Shown: piece after piece, positions 1 to 8,319 of the stretch
Position numbering within the stretch: the first letter of the stretch is position 1
How the letters are laid out: each line of letters starts with the position of its first letter
DNA from: Streptomyces sp. NBC_00236
GTDB taxonomy: Bacteria > Actinomycetota > Actinomycetes > Streptomycetales > Streptomycetaceae
Assembly (NCBI RefSeq): GCF_036195045.1
Contig: NZ_CP108100.1
Coordinates: 5,580,001 to 5,644,000, forward strand
Direction: 5' to 3'
DNA: 64,000 nt
Position numbers and translations under genes: made by a program
The notes under the pieces: model-generated
The model's database searches: none
What the model was told of the DNA's origin: nothing
Seen by the model: the letters and a program-made list of their open reading frames with translations, nothing else

Positions 1-597
1 ACGTCCGGCATCATCAGCGCCAAGGACCGGCCCATCACCGCAGGCGGTGAGAAGGGTGACGGGAGCGACATCAGCTACGTCGACGCGCTCCAGACCGACG
101 CCCCGATCAACCCGGGCAACTCCGGCGGCCCGCTGGTGGACACCGACGCGCACGTGATCGGGATCAACAGCGCCATCCGCGCCGCCGACAGCGGTTCGAC
201 GACGGAGGGCGGCCAGTCCGGTTCCATCGGGCTCGGCTTCGCCATCCCGATCAACCAGGGCAAGCGCGTCGCCGAGGAGCTCATCAACACCGGGAAGGCC
301 ACCCACCCGGTGATCGGTGTGAGCCTCGACATGAAGTACACGGGCGACGGTGCCAAGGTCGGGGCCGAGGGCGCCGACGGCAAGTCCTCCGTCACCGAGG
401 GAGGTCCCGGGGCGAAGGCGGGCATCCGGCCGGGTGACGTCATCACCGAAGTGGACGGCAGGCGGGTGCACAGCGGGGAGGAGCTGATAGTGAAGATCCG
501 CTCGCACCGGCCGGGCGACCGGCTGAAGCTCACGCTGACCCGCGGTGGTAAAGACCTGTCCATGACTTTGACGCTCGGCTCGGCAACGGGCACGTGA
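1..597 (+). CDS. HtrA/DegP-like trypsin-type serine protease with PDZ domain (5' partial)
   Basis: The reading frame is open from base 1, so the N-terminus (membrane anchor, catalytic His and Asp) lies outside the window; 198 residues remain. The serine motif GNSGGP is at residues 39-44 with Ser41 as the nucleophile, preceded by the DAPINP loop typical of HtrA. A PDZ domain follows at about residues 100-190 ([16 protein letters not shown]). Family members are envelope proteases that degrade or chaperone misfolded exported proteins. tatB follows 100 bp downstream, which fits an envelope-homeostasis neighbourhood. From memory, an ECF sigma factor and anti-sigma factor precede this gene in other Streptomyces, but that cannot be seen here. 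Confidence 0.93.
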   Translation, partial: TSGIISAKDRPITAGGEKGDGSDISYVDALQTDAPINPGNSGGPLVDTDAHVIGINSAIRAADSGSTTEGGQSGSIGLGFAIPINQGKRVAEELINTGKATHPVIGVSLDMKYTGDGAKVGAEGADGKSSVTEGGPGAKAGIRPGDVITEVDGRRVHSGEELIVKIRSHRPGDRLKLTLTRGGKDLSMTLTLGSATGT

Positions 598-697
598 CGG
601 CCACGAGGAGCTACCGCCCGGACAGTTTCGCCGGGTACCGTGGGCCGAGTCCGGACCCCCATCCGACCTGGTCGCGGAGAACACGAGGAGCCGCAAG

Positions 698-1174
698 GTG
701 TTCAATGACATAGGCCCACTGGAGCTGGTGGCGCTCGCCATCATCGGCGTGCTCGTCTTCGGCCCGGACAAGCTCCCCAAGGTCATCCAGGACGCCTCGC
801 GTTTCATCCGCAAGATCCGGGAGTTCTCGGAGAGCGCCAAGGAAGACATCCGTACGGAGCTCGGCCCGGAGTTCAAGGACTTCGAGTTCGAGGACCTGAA
901 CCCGAAGACGTTCGTCCGTAAGCAGCTCATGGACGGCAACGACGACCTCGGGCTGAAGGAGATCCGGGAGAGCTTCGACCTGCGCAAGGAGGTCGCCGAG
1001 GTCACCGACGCGGTGAACGGGCGCGAGACCCCTGCCGCGGAGGCGAAGACCGGCGTGTCGGGCGCGGCCGCGGTCACCGCGGCCAACGGCTCGGCGGGCG
1101 CTCCCGACCTGCTCAAGAAGCGTGAGGAGCCCACGAAGGCCGACCACCCGCCGTTCGACGCAGACGCCACCTGA
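698..1174 (+). CDS. tatB: Sec-independent protein translocase subunit TatB
   Basis: This 158-residue protein starts at GTG, with an ACGAGGAG ribosome site about 8 nt upstream. One N-terminal transmembrane helix (about residues 4-20, IGPLELVALAIIGVLVFGPD) leads into the FGPDKLP hinge and an amphipathic charged helix. This is the TatA/B layout, and the length and acidic tail fit TatB better than TatA. TatB forms the twin-arginine signal-peptide receptor with TatC and passes folded proteins to TatA pores in the cytoplasmic membrane. tatA and tatC are not in the window. The Ala-rich C-terminal 50 residues are low complexity and look unstructured. Confidence 0.93.
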   Translation: MFNDIGPLELVALAIIGVLVFGPDKLPKVIQDASRFIRKIREFSESAKEDIRTELGPEFKDFEFEDLNPKTFVRKQLMDGNDDLGLKEIRESFDLRKEVAEVTDAVNGRETPAAEAKTGVSGAAAVTAANGSAGAPDLLKKREEPTKADHPPFDADAT

Positions 1175-1229
1175 CCCACGTCAATCCCGACTCGTCCGGA
1201 CGGTATGGCTATTCTCCATCTGTCCGGTT

Positions 1230-1952
1230 GTGAGTACGCCCGCGGGGGGCGGGCCGCTCCGGACCTTGACGATCGAGGAGGCGGCCGGGCAGATGGAGAC
1301 AACGAGTCGGGTGGGCGCGGATGGTGCGCCGGACACAGCCACGGCGGAGGGGGTGCCGGCGGCCCGGCTCACGGTCGACGGCTATCTGCAGGCGCCGTTC
1401 CCCTGGTACGGACTGGACGAGGCCTTCACCGGGCGGCGCTGGCTGATGCAGGTGGGCACCGCGGCGGACGGCACGGTGCAGCACGGCTCGACCGGTCACG
1501 GTGACGAGCCGTCGGTACGGGGCGGCGACTCCGGTGCGGACAAGCAGCGCTTCGCGGTGGTCGTCACCGTCGCCAGCAGCCCGGTACGGCGCAGCGGCGA
1601 CGGCACGGGGGTCCTGGACGCGACGACCGTCTCCTCGGCTGCCTGGCTGGCAGGCTCCGGCCTGCTCGCCTACACCTGGCCCCCGCAGTTGGACCACACC
1701 CTGCGCGACGACTGGCTGGACCAGCAGACGGAGACGGCGTTCGAGCTCGCCGACGATCTGGACGGCCCCGCGTGGTCGGTGCTGTCGCTGCCGGTCGACG
1801 GTGTGCCGGTGCCCTTCCACTACCGCGAGTCCGAGTTCGGCTGGGTGCTGGCGGGGTCGGCGCACGGCGTGCACATCGGGGCTTACGGGCGGGGGATGAG
1901 CGCGTACGGGCTGGGGTTCTCGGTCGTCGAGGACATCGCGTCGTACGCGTAG
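1230..1952 (+). CDS. conserved hypothetical protein
   Basis: The product is about 240 residues if it begins at GTG 1230. An in-frame ATG at 1293, with GAGGAG 12 nt upstream, would give 219. I prefer 1230 because the extra residues (LRTLTIEEAAGQ) look like folded protein rather than leader. There is no signal peptide, membrane helix or catalytic motif. The second half is rich in Trp, Tyr and Phe and ends in a Gly/Tyr-rich stretch (GAYGRGMSAYGLGFSVVED). I recognise no domain; similar proteins appear to be restricted to actinomycetes. A strong convergent terminator follows. Confidence 0.8.
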   Translation: MSTPAGGGPLRTLTIEEAAGQMETTSRVGADGAPDTATAEGVPAARLTVDGYLQAPFPWYGLDEAFTGRRWLMQVGTAADGTVQHGSTGHGDEPSVRGGDSGADKQRFAVVVTVASSPVRRSGDGTGVLDATTVSSAAWLAGSGLLAYTWPPQLDHTLRDDWLDQQTETAFELADDLDGPAWSVLSLPVDGVPVPFHYRESEFGWVLAGSAHGVHIGAYGRGMSAYGLGFSVVEDIASYA

Positions 1953-1980
1953 CCGCCGGGCGGTTCACGAACCACGCACA

Positions 1981-2013
1981 AGGTGCCGGGACCCGGGGTC
2001 CCGGCACCTTTTC
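1981..2013. terminator. bidirectional intrinsic terminator
   Basis: A perfect 12-bp stem (1981-1992 with 1998-2009) has a 5-nt loop and is followed by TTTT on the plus strand. It sits between the convergent hypothetical gene (stop 1952) and mrp (stop 2029). The minus-strand reading has an A-poor flank (TTGTGCG after the stem), so it may serve both directions. Confidence 0.85.
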
Positions 2014-2028
2014 GCGTCGTGTCCGCGA

Positions 2029-3162
2029 TCAGAACTTGTTGCGCGGGGTGATGCCCAGCGACATGCCGGACAGGCCGCGCTGACGGCCTCCCAGCTTGTC
2101 CGCGATGGAGCGCAGTGCCTTGCCGGCCGGGGAGTCGGGGTCGGAGAGCACGACGGGCTTGCCCTCGTCGCCGCCCTCGCGCAGCCGTACGTCGATCGGG
2201 ATGGAGCCGAGCACCGGCACCTCCGCGCCGACCGTCTTGGTCAGGCCCTCGGCCACCCGTGCGCCACCGCCCGAGCCGAACACGTCGACCATCTCGTCGC
2301 AGTGCGGGCACGGCATGCCCGACATGTTCTCGACGACGCCGACGATCTTCTGGTGGGTCTGCACGGCGATCGAACCGGCCCGCTCGGCCACCTCGGCGGC
2401 GGCCTGCTGCGGGGTCGTGACGACCAGGATCTCCGCGTTCGGCACCAACTGGGCCACGGAGATCGCGATGTCACCGGTGCCCGGCGGCAGGTCGAGCAGC
2501 AGGACGTCCAGGTCGCCCCAGTACACATCGGCGAGGAACTGCTGGAGCGCGCGGTGCAGCATCGGTCCGCGCCACACCACCGGGGCGTTGCCGGGGGTGA
2601 ACATGCCGATGGAGATGACCTTCACGCCGTGCGCCGACGGCGGCATGATCATGTTCTCGACCTGGGTCGGCTTGCCGTCGGCGCCGAGCATCCGGGGCAC
2701 GCTGTGCCCGTAGATGTCCGCGTCCACGACACCGACCTTGAGCCCGTCGGCCGCCATCGCCGCCGCGAGGTTCACCGTCACGGAGGACTTGCCGACGCCG
2801 CCCTTGCCGGAGGCGACCGCGTACACCCGGGTCAGCGAACCGGGCTGGGCGAACGGCACCTCGCGCTCCGCCGTTCCGCCGCGCAGCGAGGTCGCGAGTT
2901 CCTTGCGCTGCTCGTCGCTCATGACGTCGAGCGTGACCTCGACCCGGGACACCCCCTCGACGCGTGCCACCGCCTCCGTCACGTTCTTGGTGATCGTCTC
3001 GCGCATCGGACAGCCGGAGACGGTGAGATACACCGTGACAGCGACCACACCGTCAGGATCGATCTCGACCGATTTCACCATGCCGAGTTCGGTGATCGGG
3101 CGGTGGATCTCCGGGTCGTTCACTGTCGCCAGTGCCTCAAGCACCGCGTCTTCCGTAGCCAT
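2029..3162 (-). CDS. mrp: Mrp/NBP35-family P-loop ATPase, iron-sulfur cluster carrier
   Basis: The 377-residue protein has an N-terminal MIP18/DUF59 domain (about 1-90), then a ParA/MinD-type P-loop domain. The deviant Walker A GKGGVGKSS is at about residues 119-127, with DADIYG just after it and DLPPGTGD as the Walker B region. The CPHC pair near residue 276 is the conserved cluster-binding CxxC of Mrp/NBP35. Proteins of this family bind and deliver Fe-S clusters in the cytoplasm. The gene lies 44 bp downstream of the DUF1003 gene and may be read with it, but TACCAT 7 nt before its ATG suggests its own leaderless promoter. Confidence 0.94.
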   Translation of the reverse strand: MATEDAVLEALATVNDPEIHRPITELGMVKSVEIDPDGVVAVTVYLTVSGCPMRETITKNVTEAVARVEGVSRVEVTLDVMSDEQRKELATSLRGGTAEREVPFAQPGSLTRVYAVASGKGGVGKSSVTVNLAAAMAADGLKVGVVDADIYGHSVPRMLGADGKPTQVENMIMPPSAHGVKVISIGMFTPGNAPVVWRGPMLHRALQQFLADVYWGDLDVLLLDLPPGTGDIAISVAQLVPNAEILVVTTPQQAAAEVAERAGSIAVQTHQKIVGVVENMSGMPCPHCDEMVDVFGSGGGARVAEGLTKTVGAEVPVLGSIPIDVRLREGGDEGKPVVLSDPDSPAGKALRSIADKLGGRQRGLSGMSLGITPRNKF

Positions 3163-3169
3163 ACCGACG

Positions 3170-3175
3170 ATGGTA
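3170..3175 (-). promoter_or_regulatory. candidate -10 element for a leaderless mrp transcript
   Basis: Read on the minus strand this is TACCAT, ending 7 nt before the mrp ATG at 3162. That places transcription start at the start codon. No convincing -35 is visible 17-18 nt upstream, so the call rests on the -10 and spacing alone. Confidence 0.4.
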
Positions 3176-3206
3176 CGGCGCCTGCCGCTACGCGCGGGTA
3201 GCCCCG

Positions 3207-3761
3207 TCAGCGGTCTTCGTCACTCTCGGCCGGGTACAGGGCGCGGCGGTCGTCCAGGTCCTTCGCCAGGTCCTCCAGTTCGGACCGGATCCAGTCGCGC
3301 GTGGCGACCTCGCCCAGGCCCATCCGCAGCGCGGCGATCTCCCTGGTCAGGTACTCGGTGTCGGCGATGGAGCGCTCGTTCTGCTTGCGGTCCTGCTCGT
3401 GGGTGACCCGGTCGCGGTCGTCCTGCCGGTTCTGCGCGAGCAGGATCAGCGGGGCCGCGTACGAGGCCTGGAGCGAGAGCATCAGGGTCAGAAAGATGAA
3501 CGGGTACTCGTCGAAGCGCAGGTTCCCGGGCGCGAAGATGTTCCACACCACCCACAGGATGATGATCAGCGTCATCCAGACGATGAACCGCCCGGTGCCC
3601 AGGAAGCGCGCGATGCGCTCCGAGAAGCGGCCGAACGCCTCGGGGTCGTACTCCGGCAGCAGTCGCCGGCGCGGCGCCCTGGGCTGGTCCAGCCGGGCCC
3701 TCGGGGTGCGGGTCAGCGCCGTCGAGCCGTTCGACGCCCTGGAGCGCTCCTCACCGGTCAC
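3207..3761 (-). CDS. DUF1003 membrane protein
   Basis: The 184-residue protein has the DUF1003 core FSERIARFLGTGRFIVWMTL, followed by two adjacent transmembrane helices (about residues 55-75 and 85-105) around a conserved NIFAP loop. A charged coiled-coil-like tail follows. The family's function is not known. Its ATG overlaps the stop of the upstream MgtE-N/CBS gene by 11 nt, so the two are probably translationally coupled. Pairing with an MgtE-like protein suggests, but does not prove, a link to divalent-metal homeostasis. Confidence 0.88.
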   Translation of the reverse strand: MTGEERSRASNGSTALTRTPRARLDQPRAPRRRLLPEYDPEAFGRFSERIARFLGTGRFIVWMTLIIILWVVWNIFAPGNLRFDEYPFIFLTLMLSLQASYAAPLILLAQNRQDDRDRVTHEQDRKQNERSIADTEYLTREIAALRMGLGEVATRDWIRSELEDLAKDLDDRRALYPAESDEDR

Positions 3762-5025
3762 CGGGCACCCCCTCGCGGCCGTGGAAGTCGGTCTCCCGCC
3801 AGTCGTCGGGCAGCAGGTGGTCCAGGACGTCGTCGACCGTCACCGCGCCCAGCAGCGAGCCGCTCTCGTCCACCACGGGCACCGAGACCATGTTGTACGC
3901 CGCCAGATAGCTCGTCACCACCGACAGCGGGGTGTGCGGGGGCAGCGCCACCAGGTCGCTGTCGACGAGCGAACTCACCAGGGTGAACGGTGGGTCGCGC
4001 AGCAGCCGCTGGAAGTGCACCGTGCCCAGGTACTTGCCCGTCGGCGTCTCGTCGGGCGACCGGCACACGTACACCTGGGCGGCGAGCGCCGGGGAGAGGT
4101 CGGACTGGCGTACCCGGGCGAGCGCGTCGGCCACCGTCGCGTCCGGACGCAGGATGATCGGCTCGGTGGTCATCAGACCGCCGGCGGTCCGCTCCTCGTA
4201 CGACATCAGGCGCCGCACGTCGGCCGCGTCGTCCGGACGCATCAGCGTCAGCAGCCGCTCCTTGTCCGCCTCGGGCAGCTCGGAGAGCAGGTCGGCCGCG
4301 TCATCGGGGTCCATGGCCTCCAGGACGTCCGCGGCGCGCTCCTCCTTCAGCTTGCCGATGATCTCCACCTGGTCGTCCTCGGGGAGCTCCTCCAGGACGT
4401 CGGCGAGCCGGTCGTCGTCCAGCGCGGCGGCGACCTCGGCCCTGCGCTTCGGGGACAGGTGGTGCAGGGCGTTGGCCACATCGGTGGGGCGCAGCTTCTC
4501 GAACGTGGCGACGAGCGACTCCGCGCCCTGCCCGTGCTCCTCCAGCGAGAAGCCGCTGACCGCCGACCACTCGACGGTCAGGGTCTCGCCCTTCCGGCGC
4601 AGCGCCCCGCCCCGGCCCTTGCGGACGAAGTACTTGTCGATCTCCCAGTCGCGGCGGGCCGGCAGCTGCTGGATGGCCACGTCCAGGATGGTGACCTCCT
4701 CGCCCGTCTCCACCAGGCTGACCCGCCGGTCGAGGAACTCCCCGAGCACCAGACGTTCGGTGGGCCGCTGTTCGAAGCGCCGCATGTTGACCACGCCGGT
4801 GGTGATGACCTGACCCGACTCGATGCCCGTCACCCGGGTCATCGGGAGGAAGATCCGGCGCCGGCTCACCACCTCGACCACGATGCCGAGCAGCCGGGGC
4901 GGCCGGCCGCCCACCCGGAGCATCGCGACCAGGTCGCGGACCCGGCCCACCTGGTCGCCGTTGGGGTCGAAGACGGGGACGCCGGACAGATGCGAGACGA
5001 AGACGCGGGGCGTGCCTGGGGCCAT
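3751..5025 (-). CDS. soluble MgtE N-domain / CBS-domain protein
   Basis: The 424-residue protein starts at ATG 5025, behind a strong GGAGG site; an upstream in-frame ATG at 5061 lacks one. Two beta-rich PRC-barrel-like segments (about 1-160) precede the MgtE_N superhelix, seen as repeated short helices (LEELPEDDQVEIIGKL, AMDPDDAADLLSELP). A CBS pair follows (about 275-415). No transmembrane helices are present, so the channel part of true MgtE magnesium transporters is absent and the protein cannot itself conduct ions. It may be a Mg2+ or nucleotide sensor acting on a partner such as the coupled DUF1003 protein. That role is inference. Confidence 0.9.
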   Translation of the reverse strand: MAPGTPRVFVSHLSGVPVFDPNGDQVGRVRDLVAMLRVGGRPPRLLGIVVEVVSRRRIFLPMTRVTGIESGQVITTGVVNMRRFEQRPTERLVLGEFLDRRVSLVETGEEVTILDVAIQQLPARRDWEIDKYFVRKGRGGALRRKGETLTVEWSAVSGFSLEEHGQGAESLVATFEKLRPTDVANALHHLSPKRRAEVAAALDDDRLADVLEELPEDDQVEIIGKLKEERAADVLEAMDPDDAADLLSELPEADKERLLTLMRPDDAADVRRLMSYEERTAGGLMTTEPIILRPDATVADALARVRQSDLSPALAAQVYVCRSPDETPTGKYLGTVHFQRLLRDPPFTLVSSLVDSDLVALPPHTPLSVVTSYLAAYNMVSVPVVDESGSLLGAVTVDDVLDHLLPDDWRETDFHGREGVPGDR

Positions 5026-5205
5026 GCGTGCGCCTCCTTCTCCGCCGACGCTCTTGCGCATCCGGTCTGTTCCGACAGTTCTTGCACCCTTATGACGTGA
5101 TCAGGCTAGCCCGTACCACTCCGCGGCGCCCCGGCGAACCGTCCGTACGGCTCTCTGCCGGAAGACGTAGGCGGCACGGGTACGCTGCCGTCTGCCACCC
5201 CCGCC

Positions 5206-6012
5206 ATGCAGATGAGAGGCAGTGCGCCTGTGACCTCTTCCGTCCCGCCCGTCCGGGCTCGCCGCCGGACCGCCCCCCTCGCCGTCGTGCTCTGCGCCGG
5301 ACTGACCGCGGCGCTGACCGCGTGCGCGGGTGAGGATCCGGACAAGGGGACCAACGGCATCGGCAGACTGACCGGGCCGGAGATCGAGAAGAAGGCCCGG
5401 ACGGCGGCGGACTCCGCGGACGCGGTCCGGCTGGCCGGCACCCTGGTGAGCAAGGGCGGCACGTACAAGATCGACATGAAGCTCAAGGCCAAGGGCGGTG
5501 TGGGCTCCGTCACCTCGAAGAACAGCACCTTCGAGTTGCTGCGGATCGGCGACGAGCTCTATCTCAAGGCGGACGCCGGCTTCTGGAACCACGACGACGA
5601 CAAGAAGCCGGGCGCGGGGCAGGCGAGCGACGCGGACGGCGCCGCCGCCGACAAGCTGGACAACAAGTACGTGAAGGTCCCCGAGGACGACCCCACGTAC
5701 AAGCAGCTGCGCGGCTTCACGGACAAGAAGGTGCTGCTCGACGGGCTGCTCACGCTGCACGGCGAGGTCGGCAAGGGTGACCGCGACAAGGCCGGCGGGG
5801 TGCGCACCATCCGGATCCTGGGCGGTGCCGGTGAGGGCGGCGCCCTGGACGTGTCCCTGGAGGGCACCCCGTACCCGCTGAGCTTCGCCCGCGGCGGCGG
5901 TGGCGGCGTCGTCACGCTCGCCGACTGGGGCAAGGACTTCGCGCTGGTGGCCCCGGCCGAGGACGAGACGGTCGACTACGGGCAGCAGCTGCCGAAGTCC
6001 TCCTCCTCGTAG
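5206..6012 (+). CDS. secreted lipoprotein, LppX/LprG-like
   Basis: A lipoprotein signal peptide with lipobox LTAC sits at about residues 36-40, after a double-Arg basic N-region (RARRRTAPL), so Tat export is possible. The mature part is a Lys/Asp-rich beta-type sequence of about 225 residues (GTLVSKGGTYKIDMKLKAKGG, LLRIGDELYLKAD) that resembles LolA/LppX-fold actinobacterial lipoproteins. That assignment comes from pattern, not alignment. GTG 5230 is an alternative start that would shorten the N-region by eight residues. The stop at 6010-6012 abuts the stop of the convergent gene at 6013. Confidence 0.78.
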   Translation: MQMRGSAPVTSSVPPVRARRRTAPLAVVLCAGLTAALTACAGEDPDKGTNGIGRLTGPEIEKKARTAADSADAVRLAGTLVSKGGTYKIDMKLKAKGGVGSVTSKNSTFELLRIGDELYLKADAGFWNHDDDKKPGAGQASDADGAAADKLDNKYVKVPEDDPTYKQLRGFTDKKVLLDGLLTLHGEVGKGDRDKAGGVRTIRILGGAGEGGALDVSLEGTPYPLSFARGGGGGVVTLADWGKDFALVAPAEDETVDYGQQLPKSSSS

Positions 6013-6531
6013 CTACGACCTGCGCAGGGACTTCTTCAGCAGCCGCGGCAGCCCGGCCGGCACCGGCAGCCGGGTGGTCGCGGTGGTGGGCAGCGGGGCG
6101 GCCGCCCCCGAGGTGTCGGGCAGTTCCGTACGGGAGTCGAGCGGTGTCAGCGTGACGATCCGGCACTCGCGCGCCCAGCGCTCGGGCATCTGCTCGGCAT
6201 TCGGCGCGTTGAGCCGCTTGCCCTTGAGTTCGGCGACCGCGGCCTCCCACTCCTCGGAGTGCGGGGCGAGCTGCGCCACCGAGGCCGACCAGGCGACGAG
6301 CCGGCCACCCTTGTCCTTGCTGCGCACGGTCACCTCCGCGGTGGCACCGTCGGTGAGCCCGGACGGGAGCGGCTGCTCGCCGGGGCCGTCCCCGACGAGA
6401 TGCGCCGCCCCCTCGTGCCACACATGCCACAACGCCCGCGCAGGGCCGGTGCCGCGCACCCAGATGAGGCCCGACTTCTTGGTGGCCTCCTCGACGAGGG
6501 CGGGTCCGAGCAGCGCGTCAGCAGCAGTCAT
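6013..6531 (-). CDS. hypothetical protein, possible FMN-binding split-barrel fold
   Basis: This 172-residue protein probably starts at ATG 6531 (MTAADALLG). The open frame extends upstream, but that part lies in the repeat element. The first 70 residues (LIWVRGTGPARALWHVWHEGAAHLVG) resemble the strand order of pyridoxamine-phosphate-oxidase-like split barrels, where an RxxHVW-type segment lines the flavin site. The C-terminal 40 residues are Pro/Leu/Arg-rich. No catalytic residues can be named, so the fold is a guess. The gene ends exactly where the lipoprotein gene ends. Confidence 0.65.
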   Translation of the reverse strand: MTAADALLGPALVEEATKKSGLIWVRGTGPARALWHVWHEGAAHLVGDGPGEQPLPSGLTDGATAEVTVRSKDKGGRLVAWSASVAQLAPHSEEWEAAVAELKGKRLNAPNAEQMPERWARECRIVTLTPLDSRTELPDTSGAAAPLPTTATTRLPVPAGLPRLLKKSLRRS

Positions 6532-6543
6532 GGGGCAGAGCTT

Positions 6544-6770
6544 AGACCGACCGGCACATGGGGGGCGGGTGAAGGAACGGGGCTGGGTGCGTGCAGCTGC
6601 AAGGCGGAGGATTGAGGCAACGCGGAGGGGGTCCCCCATGCCTTCAGGGCTATGGGGGAGTTGTTGATTGACGACAACGCCGGAGGGGCCCCTCCCGGCT
6701 CGAGCGAAGCCGGGAGTTGGGGGAGTGCGTGCCCGGCCCCGCGCCGCCGCCCCCATGTGCCGGTCGGTCT
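6544..6770. repeat. MITE-like intergenic element with 21-bp terminal inverted repeats
   Basis: Positions 6544-6564 and 6750-6770 are perfect inverted copies of one 21-bp sequence (inner half CCGGCACATGGGGG), bounding 227 bp. Inside are two more hairpins: a GGGGGTCCCCC-type palindrome at about 6625-6660, and CTCCCGGCT / AGCCGGGAG around a 7-nt loop at about 6690-6720. No gene fits inside. It fills the gap between the hypothetical gene and corA. No clear target-site duplication is visible. It could be a non-autonomous element or a composite of Streptomyces intergenic palindromes. Confidence 0.6.
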
Positions 6771-6792
6771 CAGAGGGTCCCGCATGCGGGGA

Positions 6793-7914
6793 TCAGAGCC
6801 AGCCGTTGCGCTTGAGCATGCGGTGGATGGAGAAGCAGACCACGCCGATGAAGCCCATCACCATCGGGTAGCCGTACGTCCAGCGGAGTTCCGGCATGTG
6901 CTCGAAGTTCATGCCGTAGACGCCGCAGATCATCGTCGGTACGGCGACGATGGCCGCCCAGGACGTGATCTTGCGCATGTCCTCGTTCTGCGCGACGGTC
7001 GCCTGCGCCAGGTTGGCCTGGAGGATCGAGTTCAGCAGTTCGTCGAAGCCGATGACCTCCTCCTGCACCCGGACCAGGTGGTCGGCCACGTCCCGGAAGT
7101 ACTTCTGGATGTCCGGGTCGATCAGCCGCATCGGCCGTTCGCTGAGCAGCTGCATCGGGCGCAGCAGCGGGGAGACGGCCCGCTTGAACTCCAGCACCTC
7201 GCGCTTGAGCTGGTAGATCCGGCCGGCGTCCGAACCGCGCGGACTGCCCTTGTCCGGAGTGGAGAAGACCTCGATCTCCACCTCGTCGATGTCGTCCTGC
7301 ACCGCGGCCGCCACCGCGATGTAGCCGTCGACGACATGGTCGGCGATGGAGTGCAGGACCGCGGACGGGCCCTTGGCGAGCAGCTCGGGGTCGTCCTGCA
7401 GCCGGTGGCGCAGCGCGCGCAGCGAGCCGTGGCCGCCGTGCCGCACGGTGATGACGAAGTCCCGGCCGGTGAAGCACATCACCTCGCCGGTCTCGACGAC
7501 CTCGCTGGTCGCGGTCAGCTCGGCGTGCTCGACGTAGTGGATCGTCTTGAAGACGGTGAACAGGGTGTCGTCGTACCGCTCCAGCTTCGGCCGCTGGTGG
7601 GCGTGGACGGCGTCCTCCACCGCGAGCGGGTGGAGCCCGAACTCCCGGGCGATTCCCGCGAATTCCTCCTCGGTCGGCTCGTGGAGGCCGATCCAGGCGA
7701 AGCCGCCCTTCTCCCGGACGCGCAGCATCGCCTCGTGCGGCGTACGGCAGGTGCCGTCCTCCTCGGCGATGCGGCGGCCGTCGCGGTAGACCGCGCAGTC
7801 GACGACCGCGCTGGAGGCGGACGGGTCGCGCGTGGCGTCGTAACCGTTGTGCAGGGTGTTGGTCTTGCGCAGGGACGGGCGCACCACAGCGCGCAGGTCA
7901 CGGATCATCGACAT
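6793..7914 (-). CDS. corA: CorA-family magnesium/cobalt transporter
   Basis: The product is 373 residues from ATG 7914, chosen because AAGGAG lies 8 nt upstream. Upstream in-frame codons belong to the long leader. The soluble alpha/beta N-domain (about 1-290) ends in the long stalk helix, then two C-terminal transmembrane helices with the signature GMN at the end of the first (VYGMNFEHMPELRW) and a short basic tail (RMLKRNGWL). CorA forms a homopentameric inner-membrane channel for Mg2+ and Co2+, gated by Mg2+ on the cytosolic domain. An unusually long leader (7915 to about 8260) with alternative folds precedes it. Confidence 0.94.
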   Translation of the reverse strand: MSMIRDLRAVVRPSLRKTNTLHNGYDATRDPSASSAVVDCAVYRDGRRIAEEDGTCRTPHEAMLRVREKGGFAWIGLHEPTEEEFAGIAREFGLHPLAVEDAVHAHQRPKLERYDDTLFTVFKTIHYVEHAELTATSEVVETGEVMCFTGRDFVITVRHGGHGSLRALRHRLQDDPELLAKGPSAVLHSIADHVVDGYIAVAAAVQDDIDEVEIEVFSTPDKGSPRGSDAGRIYQLKREVLEFKRAVSPLLRPMQLLSERPMRLIDPDIQKYFRDVADHLVRVQEEVIGFDELLNSILQANLAQATVAQNEDMRKITSWAAIVAVPTMICGVYGMNFEHMPELRWTYGYPMVMGFIGVVCFSIHRMLKRNGWL

Positions 7915-8178
7915 GACTGGCTCCTTCACGGAGGGGCCGTCTGCGCAGGCGTGGAACAGCCCGGAATGGGGACGTGGGCTCACGTCCGCAAAGCGGGCGG
8001 CACCGCGGAGGCACGACGACGGCGTTCGCTACAGACAGGCAAAAAGGGAGTGCTCTTCCGTCGTGCGAAATGCCAGGGGCCTTGACCGAGAAGGCGTCAG
8101 ATCACAGAAGAAAGGTGTCGAGCGGAAGAGCGGTTGGTACTGCACGGTCGACTTGGATCCACCGCAGCCCCACCTCCT

Positions 8179-8252
8179 CCGGTCGGTCCCCCGTGGGGGA
8201 TGACGTTTCGTCGGGACTTGAGAGCGACGCTTCTGCGTGCTGTCCCGACCGG
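8179..8252 (-). ncRNA. candidate structured regulatory RNA in the corA leader
   Basis: Two perfect 8-bp helices compete for the same bases. Helix B pairs 8179-8186 with 8245-8252; helix A pairs 8210-8217 with 8242-8249. Helix B would enclose three small hairpins (8187-8200, 8202-8212, 8227-8238). Forming helix A breaks helix B and the 8202-8212 hairpin. Mutually exclusive helices upstream of a Mg2+ transporter resemble a riboswitch or attenuator. I do not recognise the M-box consensus. The element has no obvious U-tract terminator, so any control may act on translation or Rho. Confidence 0.5.
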
Positions 8253-8313
8253 CACCCCAGGCTAGCAGCCGGTACAGGGTCAATCCCTTACTTTGCCCGT
8301 TCCATACGCGTCC

Positions 8314-8319
8314 TATGCT
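8314..8319 (+). promoter_or_regulatory. candidate -10 for the SUFU-like gene (leaderless)
   Basis: TATGCT ends 6 nt before the ATG at 8326. A TTGCCC hexamer lies 15 nt upstream, which is shorter than ideal. This geometry predicts a leaderless mRNA, in agreement with the absence of a ribosome site. Confidence 0.45.

Noticed and set aside
8259..8283. TTGACC/TAGCCT promoter for corA
   Set aside because: The 13-bp spacer is too short for a normal promoter; no alternative pairing was convincing.
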